This document shows, one piece after another, positions 16,978-26,190 of a stretch of 64,000 nucleotides of DNA. Location of the stretch: positions 682,001-746,000 of the forward strand of contig NZ_VUMG01000001.1 in NCBI RefSeq assembly GCF_009696315.1, given 5' to 3'. Under the pieces are notes generated by a model. That model had not been told where the DNA came from, searched no databases, and worked only from the letters and a program-made list of their open reading frames with translations. A program made the position numbers and the translations under genes. Origin of the DNA: Cutibacterium porci (lineage in GTDB: Bacteria; Actinomycetota; Actinomycetes; Propionibacteriales; Propionibacteriaceae). The stretch's first letter is position 1. Each line of letters begins with the position of its first letter.

Positions 16978-17391
16978 TTAGCGGACGCGGATGCCTTTGC
17001 GCGCCCGAGTCCGGATTCCTAGGGCGTCGTCCCGGAAATGGATGAAATAATGCGGCATCCGCGTCATGTAGGCGACGAGGGAGTCGGCATCGCAACGCTT
17101 TAACCACAGACCGTTGGCGGCAGGCATCCAGCGATGTCGGGCAGCCTCTTGCCGGATTATGGGGGTGAGGTGATCAGCTAAGAGGTTGGGCCCTGCCCGA
17201 CGAGCTTTCGACCATCTTGTGAGCTCAGATCTCATCGCTTTCTCCGCGTCCTTGACGACGCGGTTGCCGATGATCATGACGGCCATCCACGCAAGTAATG
17301 GCACGATAAGCCAGAGGAAATGGTCTTGGAATCCGCCGATGGCTGCGCGCCACCAGTGACCAAGAACTACGTCGAGCATGGACTCAACCAC
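16978..17391 (-). CDS. Unknown protein with one membrane helix inside the galactitol-type PTS operon
   Basis: The 137-residue protein has an N-terminal hydrophobic helix (about residues 24-41, FLWLIVPLLAWMAVMIIG). A basic, arginine-rich cytoplasmic part follows (SELTRWSKARRAGP, RQEAARHRWMPAA, CDADSLVAYMTRMPHY, RTRARKGIRVR). The GTG at 17391 lies six bases after the EIIC stop; an internal ATG at 17379 is the alternative. No family is recognised. Its place between EIIC and EIIA, with tight spacing, suggests an accessory to this permease, for example in stabilising or sensing it. Confidence 0.7.
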   Translation of the reverse strand: MVESMLDVVLGHWWRAAIGGFQDHFLWLIVPLLAWMAVMIIGNRVVKDAEKAMRSELTRWSKARRAGPNLLADHLTPIIRQEAARHRWMPAANGLWLKRCDADSLVAYMTRMPHYFIHFRDDALGIRTRARKGIRVR

Positions 17392-17397
17392 GTGAAA

Positions 17398-18882
17398 TCA
17401 CCATCCAGCTTCTGCTGCTTCTTTTTCAGCTGCGAGTTCCTCATCGCTCATGTACATCTCGCGGTCGGTGATTCCGGGAGTGTTGCCCTTAGCAATGTAG
17501 ACAAAGAAGGCGACGTAACACACTGCAGCGAAAGCAAGAAGAAAGATGCTGAACACAATGAATGCGGTGCCATATGTCTTGGCTTGTCCGAATACAAAGA
17601 AGAAGGCTATGAAATACGCAATTAAGTGAGCACCGGAATCAATGGCAGAGATTTGGCTTGCGCCATTAGGAATCGTGAAATTTGCCTGACGTGCAAGCTC
17701 AGTCGTAGCTGGGGCCATGAAGGTCCCGATTGTTAGCATGCAGGCGACGAAGAACGAACCAATAACCGTCCCACGGGCGATATTGCCTCTACACCATGTG
17801 GTAGCCCACACCGCGAAGAATGGGGTATCAGCGAGGTCGGTGAACGGGAGCATCTGGTTGAGGTGCAGATAGCTCATGAGAATGCCAAGGAGAAGTGTGA
17901 TAGGAACAAGGATGATGGCGACAGACATGTTTGCCGGGTAGCCGACAAGGATCGCAGCGTCCAAGCCAATGTTGAGTTCCCGGTCAGGATAGCGTGCCTT
18001 GATCCATTCTTGGGCTGAGTCAGATAACGGAATTAGGCCTTCCATGAGAAGGCCGACCATCCTGGGCAGGAGGAGCATAACGGCTCCCATTGAGATTGAG
18101 ACCATGAGGATGCTCTTAATGGCGGTTCCCCATGAGCCATTGAACTGCGGGTAGTAAGCGAGGGCACCGATAATGAGGCCGAGTATGGTCCCCATGACCA
18201 TGGGTTCGGCCCAGGACCCGTATTTCTCCTGGATGTGCTCCGGCGTCATCTTGTTATTCTTGAAGCCAGGAACATGATCAAGGATCTTGTTGATAGTCCA
18301 TCCCACTGGCGCCCAGGACACAGTGTCAGTGTGAGCTGTCGTGACGCCAGGAATTTTGTAGTAGTCCTGGATGATTGGGGCGACGATATCAGCAAGCTTG
18401 AGAACCACGATAAGGGTAATAATACCAGCAGCGAGTCCGAGCCAGAAATTCTGCGTAACCATATAAACAAAGGCTGCGGAGAAAATGAAATGCCAAAAGT
18501 TCCACATGTCGACGTTGAGAGTTGTAGTCCACTTCAACGCGATCATGACTAGGTTAATGGCAATGCCAAGAATGAAGATCCAGGGGACGATTTTCGCCGT
18601 TCCAAAAGAGATTGCTGCCGCTACCGGCCAGCCTGCGTCGATGATGGGAAGGTCAAGTCCGGTATTGCGCACCATTGCCTCGGCTGCAGGGCCGAGACTC
18701 TCCGTCAGGAGGCCAATGACTAGGTTAATTCCGATGAATCCGATACCAATGGTGAGCGCGGCTCGGATGGCCTTGCCAATCTTCATTCGGAAGAACAGGC
18801 TCAGCAAGAAAATGATAATAGGAAGGACGACGCTTGCCCCTAGGTTCAGAAAATATTGAATAACCGTTGTGACGTGATCCAT
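17398..18882 (-). CDS. gatC: PTS galactitol-type EIIC permease
   Basis: The 494-residue integral membrane protein has around ten hydrophobic segments. It is the sugar-translocating subunit of a GatABC-type system. The N-terminus (FLNLGASVVLPIIIFLLSLF) and the mid-protein hydrophilic loop match galactitol EIIC as I know it. It lies between the EIIB gene (73 bases upstream) and the small membrane gene (6 bases downstream). The sugar cannot be proven from sequence; galactitol or another polyol is likeliest. The acidic C-terminal tail is in the cytoplasm. Confidence 0.88.
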   Translation of the reverse strand: MDHVTTVIQYFLNLGASVVLPIIIFLLSLFFRMKIGKAIRAALTIGIGFIGINLVIGLLTESLGPAAEAMVRNTGLDLPIIDAGWPVAAAISFGTAKIVPWIFILGIAINLVMIALKWTTTLNVDMWNFWHFIFSAAFVYMVTQNFWLGLAAGIITLIVVLKLADIVAPIIQDYYKIPGVTTAHTDTVSWAPVGWTINKILDHVPGFKNNKMTPEHIQEKYGSWAEPMVMGTILGLIIGALAYYPQFNGSWGTAIKSILMVSISMGAVMLLLPRMVGLLMEGLIPLSDSAQEWIKARYPDRELNIGLDAAILVGYPANMSVAIILVPITLLLGILMSYLHLNQMLPFTDLADTPFFAVWATTWCRGNIARGTVIGSFFVACMLTIGTFMAPATTELARQANFTIPNGASQISAIDSGAHLIAYFIAFFFVFGQAKTYGTAFIVFSIFLLAFAAVCYVAFFVYIAKGNTPGITDREMYMSDEELAAEKEAAEAGW

Positions 18883-18955
18883 GGTTCGGATTCCTTTTTA
18901 CCAGGCGAGTCCTCGGATGTGCTGGAGAGTAAAAATTTCATCCATACGCTGCCGA

Positions 18956-19252
18956 TTAATCCTTGAGGTAGTTGGCAATCTCGTCCGCGAGTTTATCGGC
19001 ACCGACTCCGGTGAGGAAAGCAACTCCTTTGAACACTTTGATGCCGTCAGCAGGGGATCTCACCATCGTCGTCGAAACGATGGCATCAGGGTGGAAAGAC
19101 GCGGCGATAGCGGGTACTTCCATGGCTTTGCATTCCTTCGTGGACGCATTGATGCCACGCTCCCTGAGCATCTTGTTGAGCTTGTTCGCAACCTGAACTG
19201 ACGTTGCGATACCGGTGCCGCAGCAAACCAGAACCTTTTTGTTGATCATCAT
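18956..19252 (-). CDS. gatB: PTS galactitol-type EIIB (copy 1, next to EIIC)
   Basis: The 98-residue protein reads MMINKKVLVCCGTGIATS; the phospho-cysteine is C11 in the CCGTG loop. It accepts phosphate from EIIA and gives it to the incoming sugar with EIIC. GGGAG precedes the first of two adjacent ATGs. It is closest to gatC, so it is the likely working partner. A second copy lies 227 bases upstream. Confidence 0.88.
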   Translation of the reverse strand: MMINKKVLVCCGTGIATSVQVANKLNKMLRERGINASTKECKAMEVPAIAASFHPDAIVSTTMVRSPADGIKVFKGVAFLTGVGADKLADEIANYLKD

Positions 19253-19479
19253 GTGACTCCCTTGATGAAAAGGGGAGCGAAACTCGCTCCACCTGCCGCG
19301 ATGAGGGGATGGGCAGTCGGGCATCGCTGTCCTAGCTACCTGGCATCTGACAAGAAGATCCTGCCCGACGGGTAGGGACAGGAGTCAAGCATGGGAGTCG
19401 CATGCACTTATGTGCATTTATGATCGCGTGGCCGGCGATGAGACGTGTTGCCGTCCTGTCTGTGCTACACGGGTCGCGG

Positions 19480-19773
19480 TCAGGCCTGGAGATCGCTGGC
19501 GATCCGATCGGCGAGCTCCTCAGCTCCAACACCAGTGAGCAGCGGCGTCCCTCGGTACACCTTGATCGCCTCGTTTGGAGGGGTAATGGCGGTGGTGACG
19601 ACGATGGCGTCAGGCTGGAAGGTTTTCATTTGGGCAGGGACGTTGGCTGTTTTGCATTCCTTCATCGTCGCGGCGATGCCCCGATCGCGTAGCATCCGCT
19701 GCAATTTGTTGGCCACTTGGACGGAGGTGGCAATGCCAGTGCCGCAGCAAACCAAAACCTTCTTGTTGACCAT
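19480..19773 (-). CDS. PTS galactitol-type EIIB (copy 2)
   Basis: The 97-residue protein reads MVNKKVLVCCGTGIATSVQV, with the phospho-cysteine at C10. It shares its N-terminal half with copy 1 and with the orphan at 9919, but the middle (KECKTANVPAQMKTFQPDAI) and C-terminus differ. It heads the leftward cluster, separated from copy 1 by 227 bases without another gene. Divergence in the second half suggests different partner or sugar preference. It could act with the same EIIC or a remote one. Confidence 0.85.
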   Translation of the reverse strand: MVNKKVLVCCGTGIATSVQVANKLQRMLRDRGIAATMKECKTANVPAQMKTFQPDAIVVTTAITPPNEAIKVYRGTPLLTGVGAEELADRIASDLQA

Positions 19774-19972
19774 GAATGCCTCTCCTCACATGATGCCGAA
19801 CCCACCACGTCGGTCATTTCGGGGTGTGGTGACGGAGGGGCACCGATGCCCCATGTGCACTGCATCCATGATCGTTCACGTACGGGCTGTTAGCCAGGGT
19901 GAGCGGTAAATCTCACACCTCTTCGCGACGAACGTGCATCAAGCTGGGATCATCGTGAGAAAAGTACGACAC

Positions 19973-20965
19973 TTACACATTGATCTCACCGGCGATGTCA
20001 GTTTCGATCCATCGCCCAAGTTGTTCGCCGCGTATGCCTTGAGACAGGAGAAAGATCAGCTTGGCGTAGAGAGCTTCGAGGGTCATGTCGTGGGCGCTGA
20101 TGGCCCCGCCCTCGGTGAGGGCATGACTTGACTGATATTTACCCAGTTGGACGTCGGCGTGCATGCATTGGGAGGCGACGACGACGGGGGTGCCAGCGGA
20201 GATGACGTCGAGGATGGCGTCGACGAGGCCGGGCTCATCGCTGGGGATGTTTCCGACGCCGAACGAGCGCAATATCACGGCTTCTGGTAGAGGGTCGAAG
20301 GCAGCGCGGAGGCGACGAGCGCTAATGCCAGGGGATACATCAACGACGAGAACGTCGTGGCGCTGATAAGGTGCGGGGTCGAGCCAGCCGCAGCCCGTCG
20401 ACTCATTGTCGACCCATTGCCACGGCGCACCGGTCCGCGCCAGTACTGGGACAGCGGGGGAATCGAACCCGTTAAATGCCCACGAGGAGACTTTCGTGAC
20501 GCGATTGCCACGCAGCAGTTTGTGACCGAAAAACACCGCGACTCCATTGACGCGACCGCTTGTGGCGGCTCGTAGCGCTCCCGTGACGTTCGGTGCGGCA
20601 TCTGTCCCAACGACCCCCAGAGAGTACTGGGCCCCGGTGACGACGACTGGTTTGCCGAACCCGGTGAGAGCGTAGGACAGCGCTGCCGATGTATAGGCCA
20701 AAGTGTCGGTCCCGTGGAGGACGATGAAAGAATCTGCGTCGTCACGGTATTGCCACAAGTCGTCGACAATTCGACGCCAGTCATCGGGAGTCGCGTTGGC
20801 TGAATCAATGAGATGTTCGAAACTCAGAATATCGAAGGTTCCGGCGAGTTCGGTGCCGGATAACAATTGGTTGAGCCAGCCCGTCAGATCAGCGCCCGGA
20901 GCTAAGCCGTCGGGGGTGGATACCATGCCCAAGGTTCCGCCGGTGTAGAGAATGTGGGTTCGCAT
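19973..20965 (-). CDS. L-asparaginase, type I-like
   Basis: The 330-residue enzyme should hydrolyse asparagine to aspartate and ammonia. Motif one is YTGGTLGM near the N-terminus; motif two is VLHGTDTLAYTSAAL (T86-D87). No signal peptide is present, which suggests a cytoplasmic enzyme. AAGGGG precedes the ATG. The permease gene ends three bases upstream, so the pair forms an operon for uptake and use of asparagine or a related amino acid. Glutaminase side activity is possible. Confidence 0.9.
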   Translation of the reverse strand: MRTHILYTGGTLGMVSTPDGLAPGADLTGWLNQLLSGTELAGTFDILSFEHLIDSANATPDDWRRIVDDLWQYRDDADSFIVLHGTDTLAYTSAALSYALTGFGKPVVVTGAQYSLGVVGTDAAPNVTGALRAATSGRVNGVAVFFGHKLLRGNRVTKVSSWAFNGFDSPAVPVLARTGAPWQWVDNESTGCGWLDPAPYQRHDVLVVDVSPGISARRLRAAFDPLPEAVILRSFGVGNIPSDEPGLVDAILDVISAGTPVVVASQCMHADVQLGKYQSSHALTEGGAISAHDMTLEALYAKLIFLLSQGIRGEQLGRWIETDIAGEINV

Positions 20966-20968
20966 GAT

Positions 20969-22417
20969 TTATACCCCTTCGTCGCTCGGGACGACATTGT
21001 CGAGCAAATCAGGTTTGATTTTGCCACGGACCGCGTACCATCCGGCAACCATGGCTACCGCGACGAGGGCGAATAAGGCAAGCGTCCAGCGTCCCGATTC
21101 CGACGTGAGGTTCGACAATACGACGATCAACAGGAAGGCCAGCGAGACGTAGTTTGTTACTGGAGCTCCGGGCATACGGTATTCCGGTCGGCTTTCCTCG
21201 CCTCGTTTGACCGCGCTTACAAAACGAGTATGGGAGAGCAGTACCATCGCCCAGGTGCCGGCGATACCGATACCAGCGAGATTCATGACGATCTCAAAGG
21301 CATTATCCGGCAGGAATGCGTTAAGGGCCACGCCTAACAGGCCGAGGGCGGCAGTCATAGTGATGCCGCCAGACGGTACGTGATGACGATTGAGTTTGGC
21401 GGCGATCTTGGGAGCTTCACCGGCCATCGCCAGCGACCTCAGCGTGCGCCCGGTCGAGTACAAACCGGCATTGAGCGAGCTGAGAGCGGCCGTCAAGACG
21501 ATGACCTGGATAATGTCGCCGGCATAGGGGATTCCAATCCCGGCGAAGAAGGTGACGAACGGGGACTCATTGGTTGAGTAAGCGGTGTACGGCAGCACCA
21601 GCGCCATCAGAATGATCGAACCAACGTAGAACACAAAGATACGCAGGATCATCGAATTGATGGCCTTGGGCAAAATCTTGCTCGCGTCCTTGGTTTCTCC
21701 TGCTGCGACGCCGACCATCTCTGTGCCACCAAAGGCGAAAATCACTCCCAAAGTGAGCGCGAAGACCGGTGCCAATCCAGCCGGGAAGAATCCACCGTGC
21801 TGGGAGATATTGTGAAAACCTGCCGTGGAATTGCCAACTCGCGCACCTATGACGATGGCCCAAATAGCCGCGATCATGAACAGGATAATTGCAGTCACTT
21901 TGATGGCGGCAAACCAGAATTCAGCTTCGCCGAACATCTTCACGCTCAGCATGTTGAGAGTAAACACAACGCCGAGGGCGATGAGTGCAAGCACCCACTG
22001 TGGAACGGAGCGTAGGGCCGTCCAATAGTGCAAATACAGTGCCACTGCGGTGATGTCGGCCATCACCGTCACCGACCAGTCCAGGAAGAAGAACCATCCA
22101 GTGGCATAGGCGCCTTTCTCGCCCATGAACTCGCGTGCGTAGGACACGAATGCACCCGAGGATGGGCGGCGGATGGCCATCTCTCCGAGAGCCCTCACCA
22201 TCAGGAAGGCGAAGATGCCGCAGACGGCGTAACTGATAGCTAGACCCGGGCCTCCTTGGGCTATGCGTCCCCCAGTGCCCAGGAATAGCCCGGTGCCAAT
22301 TGAACCGCCGATGGCGATCATCTGCAGGTGCCTGTTCTTGAGGGCTTTGTCGTAGCCGCTATCACCCTTGTCGACGGTTGCGCTGGTCTGCGGGGTAACA
22401 GGATCGCCTTCCTGCAT
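20969..22417 (-). CDS. Amino-acid permease (APC family)
   Basis: The 482-residue protein has about twelve membrane helices. Its N-terminus (LKNRHLQMIAIGGSIGTGLF) and the GGTEMVGVAAGE helix match the AnsP/GabP-type amino-acid transporters. GGAGG lies directly before the ATG. It is co-transcribed with the asparaginase gene, so asparagine is the likely substrate. Direct evidence for substrate choice is lacking in the sequence. Confidence 0.88.
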   Translation of the reverse strand: MQEGDPVTPQTSATVDKGDSGYDKALKNRHLQMIAIGGSIGTGLFLGTGGRIAQGGPGLAISYAVCGIFAFLMVRALGEMAIRRPSSGAFVSYAREFMGEKGAYATGWFFFLDWSVTVMADITAVALYLHYWTALRSVPQWVLALIALGVVFTLNMLSVKMFGEAEFWFAAIKVTAIILFMIAAIWAIVIGARVGNSTAGFHNISQHGGFFPAGLAPVFALTLGVIFAFGGTEMVGVAAGETKDASKILPKAINSMILRIFVFYVGSIILMALVLPYTAYSTNESPFVTFFAGIGIPYAGDIIQVIVLTAALSSLNAGLYSTGRTLRSLAMAGEAPKIAAKLNRHHVPSGGITMTAALGLLGVALNAFLPDNAFEIVMNLAGIGIAGTWAMVLLSHTRFVSAVKRGEESRPEYRMPGAPVTNYVSLAFLLIVVLSNLTSESGRWTLALFALVAVAMVAGWYAVRGKIKPDLLDNVVPSDEGV

Positions 22418-22661
22418 AGGAACCTCCTTGTGGCTGGATCGCTCGGTCTCGCACGCGCCGTAGCAGGGCTACTCTGCACCGAAAATGAGTCACGTTACAA
22501 CCTGATTAGAACGGTATGGGGCGGTTCAATTAGCACAAGGACAGTGTGGTAAAGCCCAGAAGGTGGTCCCTCGAGACGCTACAGAGCCACAATCACAGAG
22601 CCGCAATCAATTAGGGCTACGTAGCCATAGGGCAAATAAATCAAAGAAAGCGGTGACGAAA

Positions 22662-22698
22662 GGCGGTCCATGCGCTTTTGCGCAGCACACGGACCGCC
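22662..22698 (-). terminator. Terminator of glyA in the 339-base glyA-permease gap
   Basis: An 8-bp outer stem (22662-22669 with 22691-22698) encloses a 5-bp inner stem with a TTTT loop. On the minus strand a short T-run follows. Nothing else definite was found in 22418-22756 apart from this hairpin and the permease's upstream region. Confidence 0.65.
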
Positions 22699-22756
22699 GA
22701 TCAAAAATGACGCTCAATGCGTGTTTGGTTGCGTCGCAGACGAGGACCGGGCCTCG

Positions 22757-24232
22757 TCAGGCAAGATCCAATCCTGGGTAGAGCGGGAAGTTGCCCAGCA
22801 GCTCGTCGGCAGCGTCATGGACCTTCTGGGCCACACCGTCGGCAATGTGGTACTTGGCCTTGCCAGGTTTGCCGGTGGAGGCCGTCGCCGGAGTGGTGGC
22901 TTTCAAAGTAGTGACGATGAGGTCGGCAACCTGGTCAAACTCGTCGGATCCGAATCCGCGAGAGGTTAGCGCTGGTGTGCCGATGCGGATGCCTGAGGTA
23001 TACCAGGCACCGTTAGGGTCAGCTGGAATGGAGTTGCGGTTGGTGACGACGCCCGAGTCCAGCAGAGCAGCCTCAGCCTGACGACCTGTCAGTCCGAAAC
23101 TTGTGGTGACGTCAAGCAGGTTAATGTGGTTGTCTGTGCCGTCTGTGACAAGTTTGACGCCACGCTTCATGAGCCCCTCGGCTAGGGCCTTTGAGTTGTC
23201 GGCGACGCGCTGCGCGTAGTCGCGGAAAGCCTGGGTGCGGGCCTCTGCCAATGCGACGGCTTTAGCGGCCATGACATGGGACAGTGGTCCGCCGAGTACC
23301 ATCGGGCAGCCGCGGTCGACGTCGTCGGCATACTCCTTGGTGGTGAGTACCATGCCTCCACGCGGTCCGCGCAGCGACTTGTGGGTTGTCGTCGTCACAA
23401 CTTGGGCGTGGGGAACCGGATCCTCGTCACCGGTAAATACTTTGCCAGCTACCAGACCAGCGAAATGGGCCATATCGACCATGAGCACGGCACCAACTTC
23501 GTCAGCAATCTCGCGCATCTTGGCGAAATTCACCCGGCGTGGGTACGCGGAATATCCGGCGACAATGACAAGCGGCTTAAATTCGCGGGCCAGTTTGGCC
23601 ACGTTGTCGTAATCGAGCAGACCGGTGCGAGGATCGGTGCCGTATGAGCGTTGGTCGAACATCTTTCCGGAGATGTTGGGGCGGAAACCATGGGTGAGAT
23701 GGCCGCCGGTATCGAGGCTCATTCCGATGGCGCGCTGGTCATTAAAACGGTGACGCAATGTGTCCCAGTCTGCCTGGGTGAGGTCGTTAACGGTGCGGGC
23801 ACCAAACTCTGACAAGGCAGGAGTCTCGACGTGGTGGGCAAGGATCGTCCAGTAGGCGGTCAGGTTGGCGTCAATACCTGAGTGGGGTTGTACGTAAGCA
23901 TGGTCAGCGCCGAATAGAGCGCAAGCATGCTCGGCGGCAATCGTTTCGACGGTGTCAACGTTCTGGCAACCGGCATAAAACCGGTGGCCAGCAGTACCTT
24001 CAGCATATTTGTCAGAAAACCACGTTCCCATGGTTGCCAGCACTGGCAGCGAGGCATAGTTTTCGGAGGCAATGAGTTTCAAGGAATGACGCTGATCGGT
24101 GAGCTCGGCACGGGTGGCCTCCGCGATCCGTGGCTCGACTTGAGCGATTGCGTCAAGCACGGTGCGGTAGGCCGGGGCAAGCTTCTCGGCAATGTCACGG
24201 GCGGTGGGATCGACGGCGCTGGGCTCACTCAC
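22757..24232 (-). CDS. glyA: Serine hydroxymethyltransferase, long actinobacterial form
   Basis: The 491-residue PLP enzyme interconverts serine and glycine with tetrahydrofolate. The pyridoxal lysine lies in [26 protein letters not shown] and [18 protein letters not shown] are canonical. It is about 70 residues longer than typical bacterial SHMT (about 420). The extra sequence is an N-terminal part plus an insertion around [23 protein letters not shown] 24232 is preceded by GGAG. It stands alone with its own terminator. It would use glycine made by Kbl, or make it from serine. Confidence 0.93.
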   Translation of the reverse strand: MSEPSAVDPTARDIAEKLAPAYRTVLDAIAQVEPRIAEATRAELTDQRHSLKLIASENYASLPVLATMGTWFSDKYAEGTAGHRFYAGCQNVDTVETIAAEHACALFGADHAYVQPHSGIDANLTAYWTILAHHVETPALSEFGARTVNDLTQADWDTLRHRFNDQRAIGMSLDTGGHLTHGFRPNISGKMFDQRSYGTDPRTGLLDYDNVAKLAREFKPLVIVAGYSAYPRRVNFAKMREIADEVGAVLMVDMAHFAGLVAGKVFTGDEDPVPHAQVVTTTTHKSLRGPRGGMVLTTKEYADDVDRGCPMVLGGPLSHVMAAKAVALAEARTQAFRDYAQRVADNSKALAEGLMKRGVKLVTDGTDNHINLLDVTTSFGLTGRQAEAALLDSGVVTNRNSIPADPNGAWYTSGIRIGTPALTSRGFGSDEFDQVADLIVTTLKATTPATASTGKPGKAKYHIADGVAQKVHDAADELLGNFPLYPGLDLA

Positions 24233-24304
24233 GAATGGCTCCTGTCGTGGCGGAATGAATAAGCACGAATCTACTCGTACTGGGTGTCCCGTGGGGCTAT
24301 AGGC

Positions 24305-24337
24305 GGAAAGGACGGCGATGAGTTCGCCGTCCTTTCC
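24305..24337 (-). terminator. Terminator of the eda-kdgK operon
   Basis: A perfect 14-bp stem (24305-24318 with 24324-24337) with a five-base loop lies just past the kdgK stop. It separates kdgK from the glyA upstream region. A T-tract is weak. Confidence 0.8.
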
Positions 24338-24347
24338 ATACAGTAGA

Positions 24348-25448
24348 TCAACGTTTCACGCGTGCCGATCCGCCTGCTGCGAGCGATTCCACCTCGTCAC
24401 GGGTAGCCATCGAGGTATCACCGGGAGTTGTCATAGCGAGAGCGCCGTGGGCGGCTCCCCACTCGACGGCCTGCTGCAAATCGCCAGATTCCATGAGCCC
24501 AGCCACCAGACCAGCAGCAAAGGAATCACCGCCACCAACGCGGTCCAGAATCTCTAGGTCCGGACGTTCGATCGACCGAACTAAGCCGGTATCCTTCGAC
24601 CACGCGATTGCTGACCAGTCATTACGGCTAGCAGTACGCACCTGACGCAAGGTTGTGGCGACGACGGAGATATTCGGGAACTCCGCGACGACCTTGTCAA
24701 TCATGGCGGCATACGAGTTGACGTCGAGGTGGGAGAGATTCTCGTCGTTGCCCTCCACCTCGAATCCCAGACATGCCGTGAAGTCCTCCTCGTTACCAAT
24801 CATGACGTCAACGAAGCTCGCCAGTTCGCGATTGATGCGGCGGGCCTCATCCTGGCCGCCGATCGATTTCCATAAACTCGGGCGATAGTTGAGGTCGTAG
24901 GAGATGACGGTGCCGTTAGCGTGGGCGGCCGCCATGACAGCTTTTGCAGTCTGGGCACTTGTCTGTGACAAGGCGGTGTAGATACCACCAGTGTGTAGCC
25001 ATCGCACCCCCAGTTCACCGAAGAGACGATCTATATCAATGTCCTCGGCGCGCAGTTGGCTGGCGGCAGTGTGACCACGGTCGGAGACGCCGACGGCGCC
25101 ACGGACACCGAAGCCACGTTCGGTGAAATTGAGCCCGGTGCGCACGGTGCGTCCAACTCCGTCAGAGGGCACCCAGGTGACGAACTGATCGTCGACGCCA
25201 CCGGCTGTGATGAGGTCACCGACAAGGTGGCCAACTGGGTCGTCAACAAGGCCGGTAATGACGGCAGCGCGCTTACCGAAGACGCGGGACAGGCCTCGGC
25301 TGACGTTGTATTCGCCGCCACCCTCCCACACGTTGAAGGACTTCGCGGTACGGATGCGCCGCTCGCCCGGGTCTAGCCGCAGCATCACCTCACCGAGGGA
25401 GACCACGTCGTAACGGCACTGATCTGCAGGACGAAGGGTGAGACTCAT
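24348..25448 (-). CDS. kdgK: 2-dehydro-3-deoxygluconate kinase (PfkB family)
   Basis: The 366-residue kinase should phosphorylate KDG to KDPG. It is a PfkB-type enzyme: an early [13 protein letters not shown] glycine stretch, and [14 protein letters not shown] near the C-terminus with the catalytic aspartate. Its ATG overlaps the eda stop by four bases (ATGA), so the two are coupled. Kinase plus aldolase gives the lower half of the Entner-Doudoroff/uronate route: KDG to pyruvate and glyceraldehyde 3-phosphate. No KDG-producing dehydratase lies in the window. Confidence 0.88.
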   Translation of the reverse strand: MSLTLRPADQCRYDVVSLGEVMLRLDPGERRIRTAKSFNVWEGGGEYNVSRGLSRVFGKRAAVITGLVDDPVGHLVGDLITAGGVDDQFVTWVPSDGVGRTVRTGLNFTERGFGVRGAVGVSDRGHTAASQLRAEDIDIDRLFGELGVRWLHTGGIYTALSQTSAQTAKAVMAAAHANGTVISYDLNYRPSLWKSIGGQDEARRINRELASFVDVMIGNEEDFTACLGFEVEGNDENLSHLDVNSYAAMIDKVVAEFPNISVVATTLRQVRTASRNDWSAIAWSKDTGLVRSIERPDLEILDRVGGGDSFAAGLVAGLMESGDLQQAVEWGAAHGALAMTTPGDTSMATRDEVESLAAGGSARVKR

Positions 25449-26092
25449 GACTGCTCCTTGACGATGTGGCGGGCGCTGCGGGTGGCTTCGCGGGCTAAGT
25501 TGGCGATGGCATCGCTGTCCCGGGCGGCGACCGCATCAGCTGGGGTGAGCCAGGTGCCTCCGACAGCGGGAATGTTGGGGAGGCAGAGAAAGTCTGCAAG
25601 GTTGTGCGGCTTGACGCCCCCGGTGGGCACAAAGCGCAGGTTCGGGAAAGGGCCGCCCAATGATGCGATGGTAGCGGCGCCGCCAAAGTTACCGGCAGGG
25701 AAGAATTTGAAGGTGTCGAGTCCCATATCGACGCCAGCCATGATGTCAGTTGGGGTGATGACCCCCGGCAGCACTGGAATGGCATGGTGACGGCACCGAT
25801 CGACGACCTCGCGGGAAAGGCCCGGGGAGACGATGAAGGTAGCCCCGGCACTCACCGCCTCATCGACTTGACGGGCATTGATGACGGTTCCGGCGCCGAC
25901 ACTGATCCGACCGTCACCGGCCATGGACTCAATCGCGGCTGGTGCGGCGTCAGTACGGAACGTTACTTCGGCGACGGGAAGACCACCGGCGGCCAGACCG
26001 TCGGCGACGGCAGGGGCGGTGGCGGCGTCATGGATGACGACTACGGGAATGACGAGATTCGCCAGGACTTTGTCGAGTGCTTCGTTGCTCAC
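25445..26092 (-). CDS. eda: 2-dehydro-3-deoxy-phosphogluconate aldolase
   Basis: The 215-residue class I aldolase cleaves KDPG to pyruvate and glyceraldehyde 3-phosphate. The Schiff-base lysine is in DTFKFFPAGNFGG, and the active-site glutamate in VAEVTFRTDA. GTG 26092 follows GGAG at good spacing; upstream in-frame sequence to 26164 is rejected. It is the first gene of the eda-kdgK pair. Length is typical. Confidence 0.92.
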   Translation of the reverse strand: MSNEALDKVLANLVIPVVVIHDAATAPAVADGLAAGGLPVAEVTFRTDAAPAAIESMAGDGRISVGAGTVINARQVDEAVSAGATFIVSPGLSREVVDRCRHHAIPVLPGVITPTDIMAGVDMGLDTFKFFPAGNFGGAATIASLGGPFPNLRFVPTGGVKPHNLADFLCLPNIPAVGGTWLTPADAVAARDSDAIANLAREATRSARHIVKEQS

Positions 26093-26190
26093 TTTCGATC
26101 TCCGACCTTGGGGGTTTGTCAGGACTCTACGTCGGAGGCATTGACTGGTTCGAAGACTTGCCACGGTTTCCCGTGGAGTTGGTGTGACAA

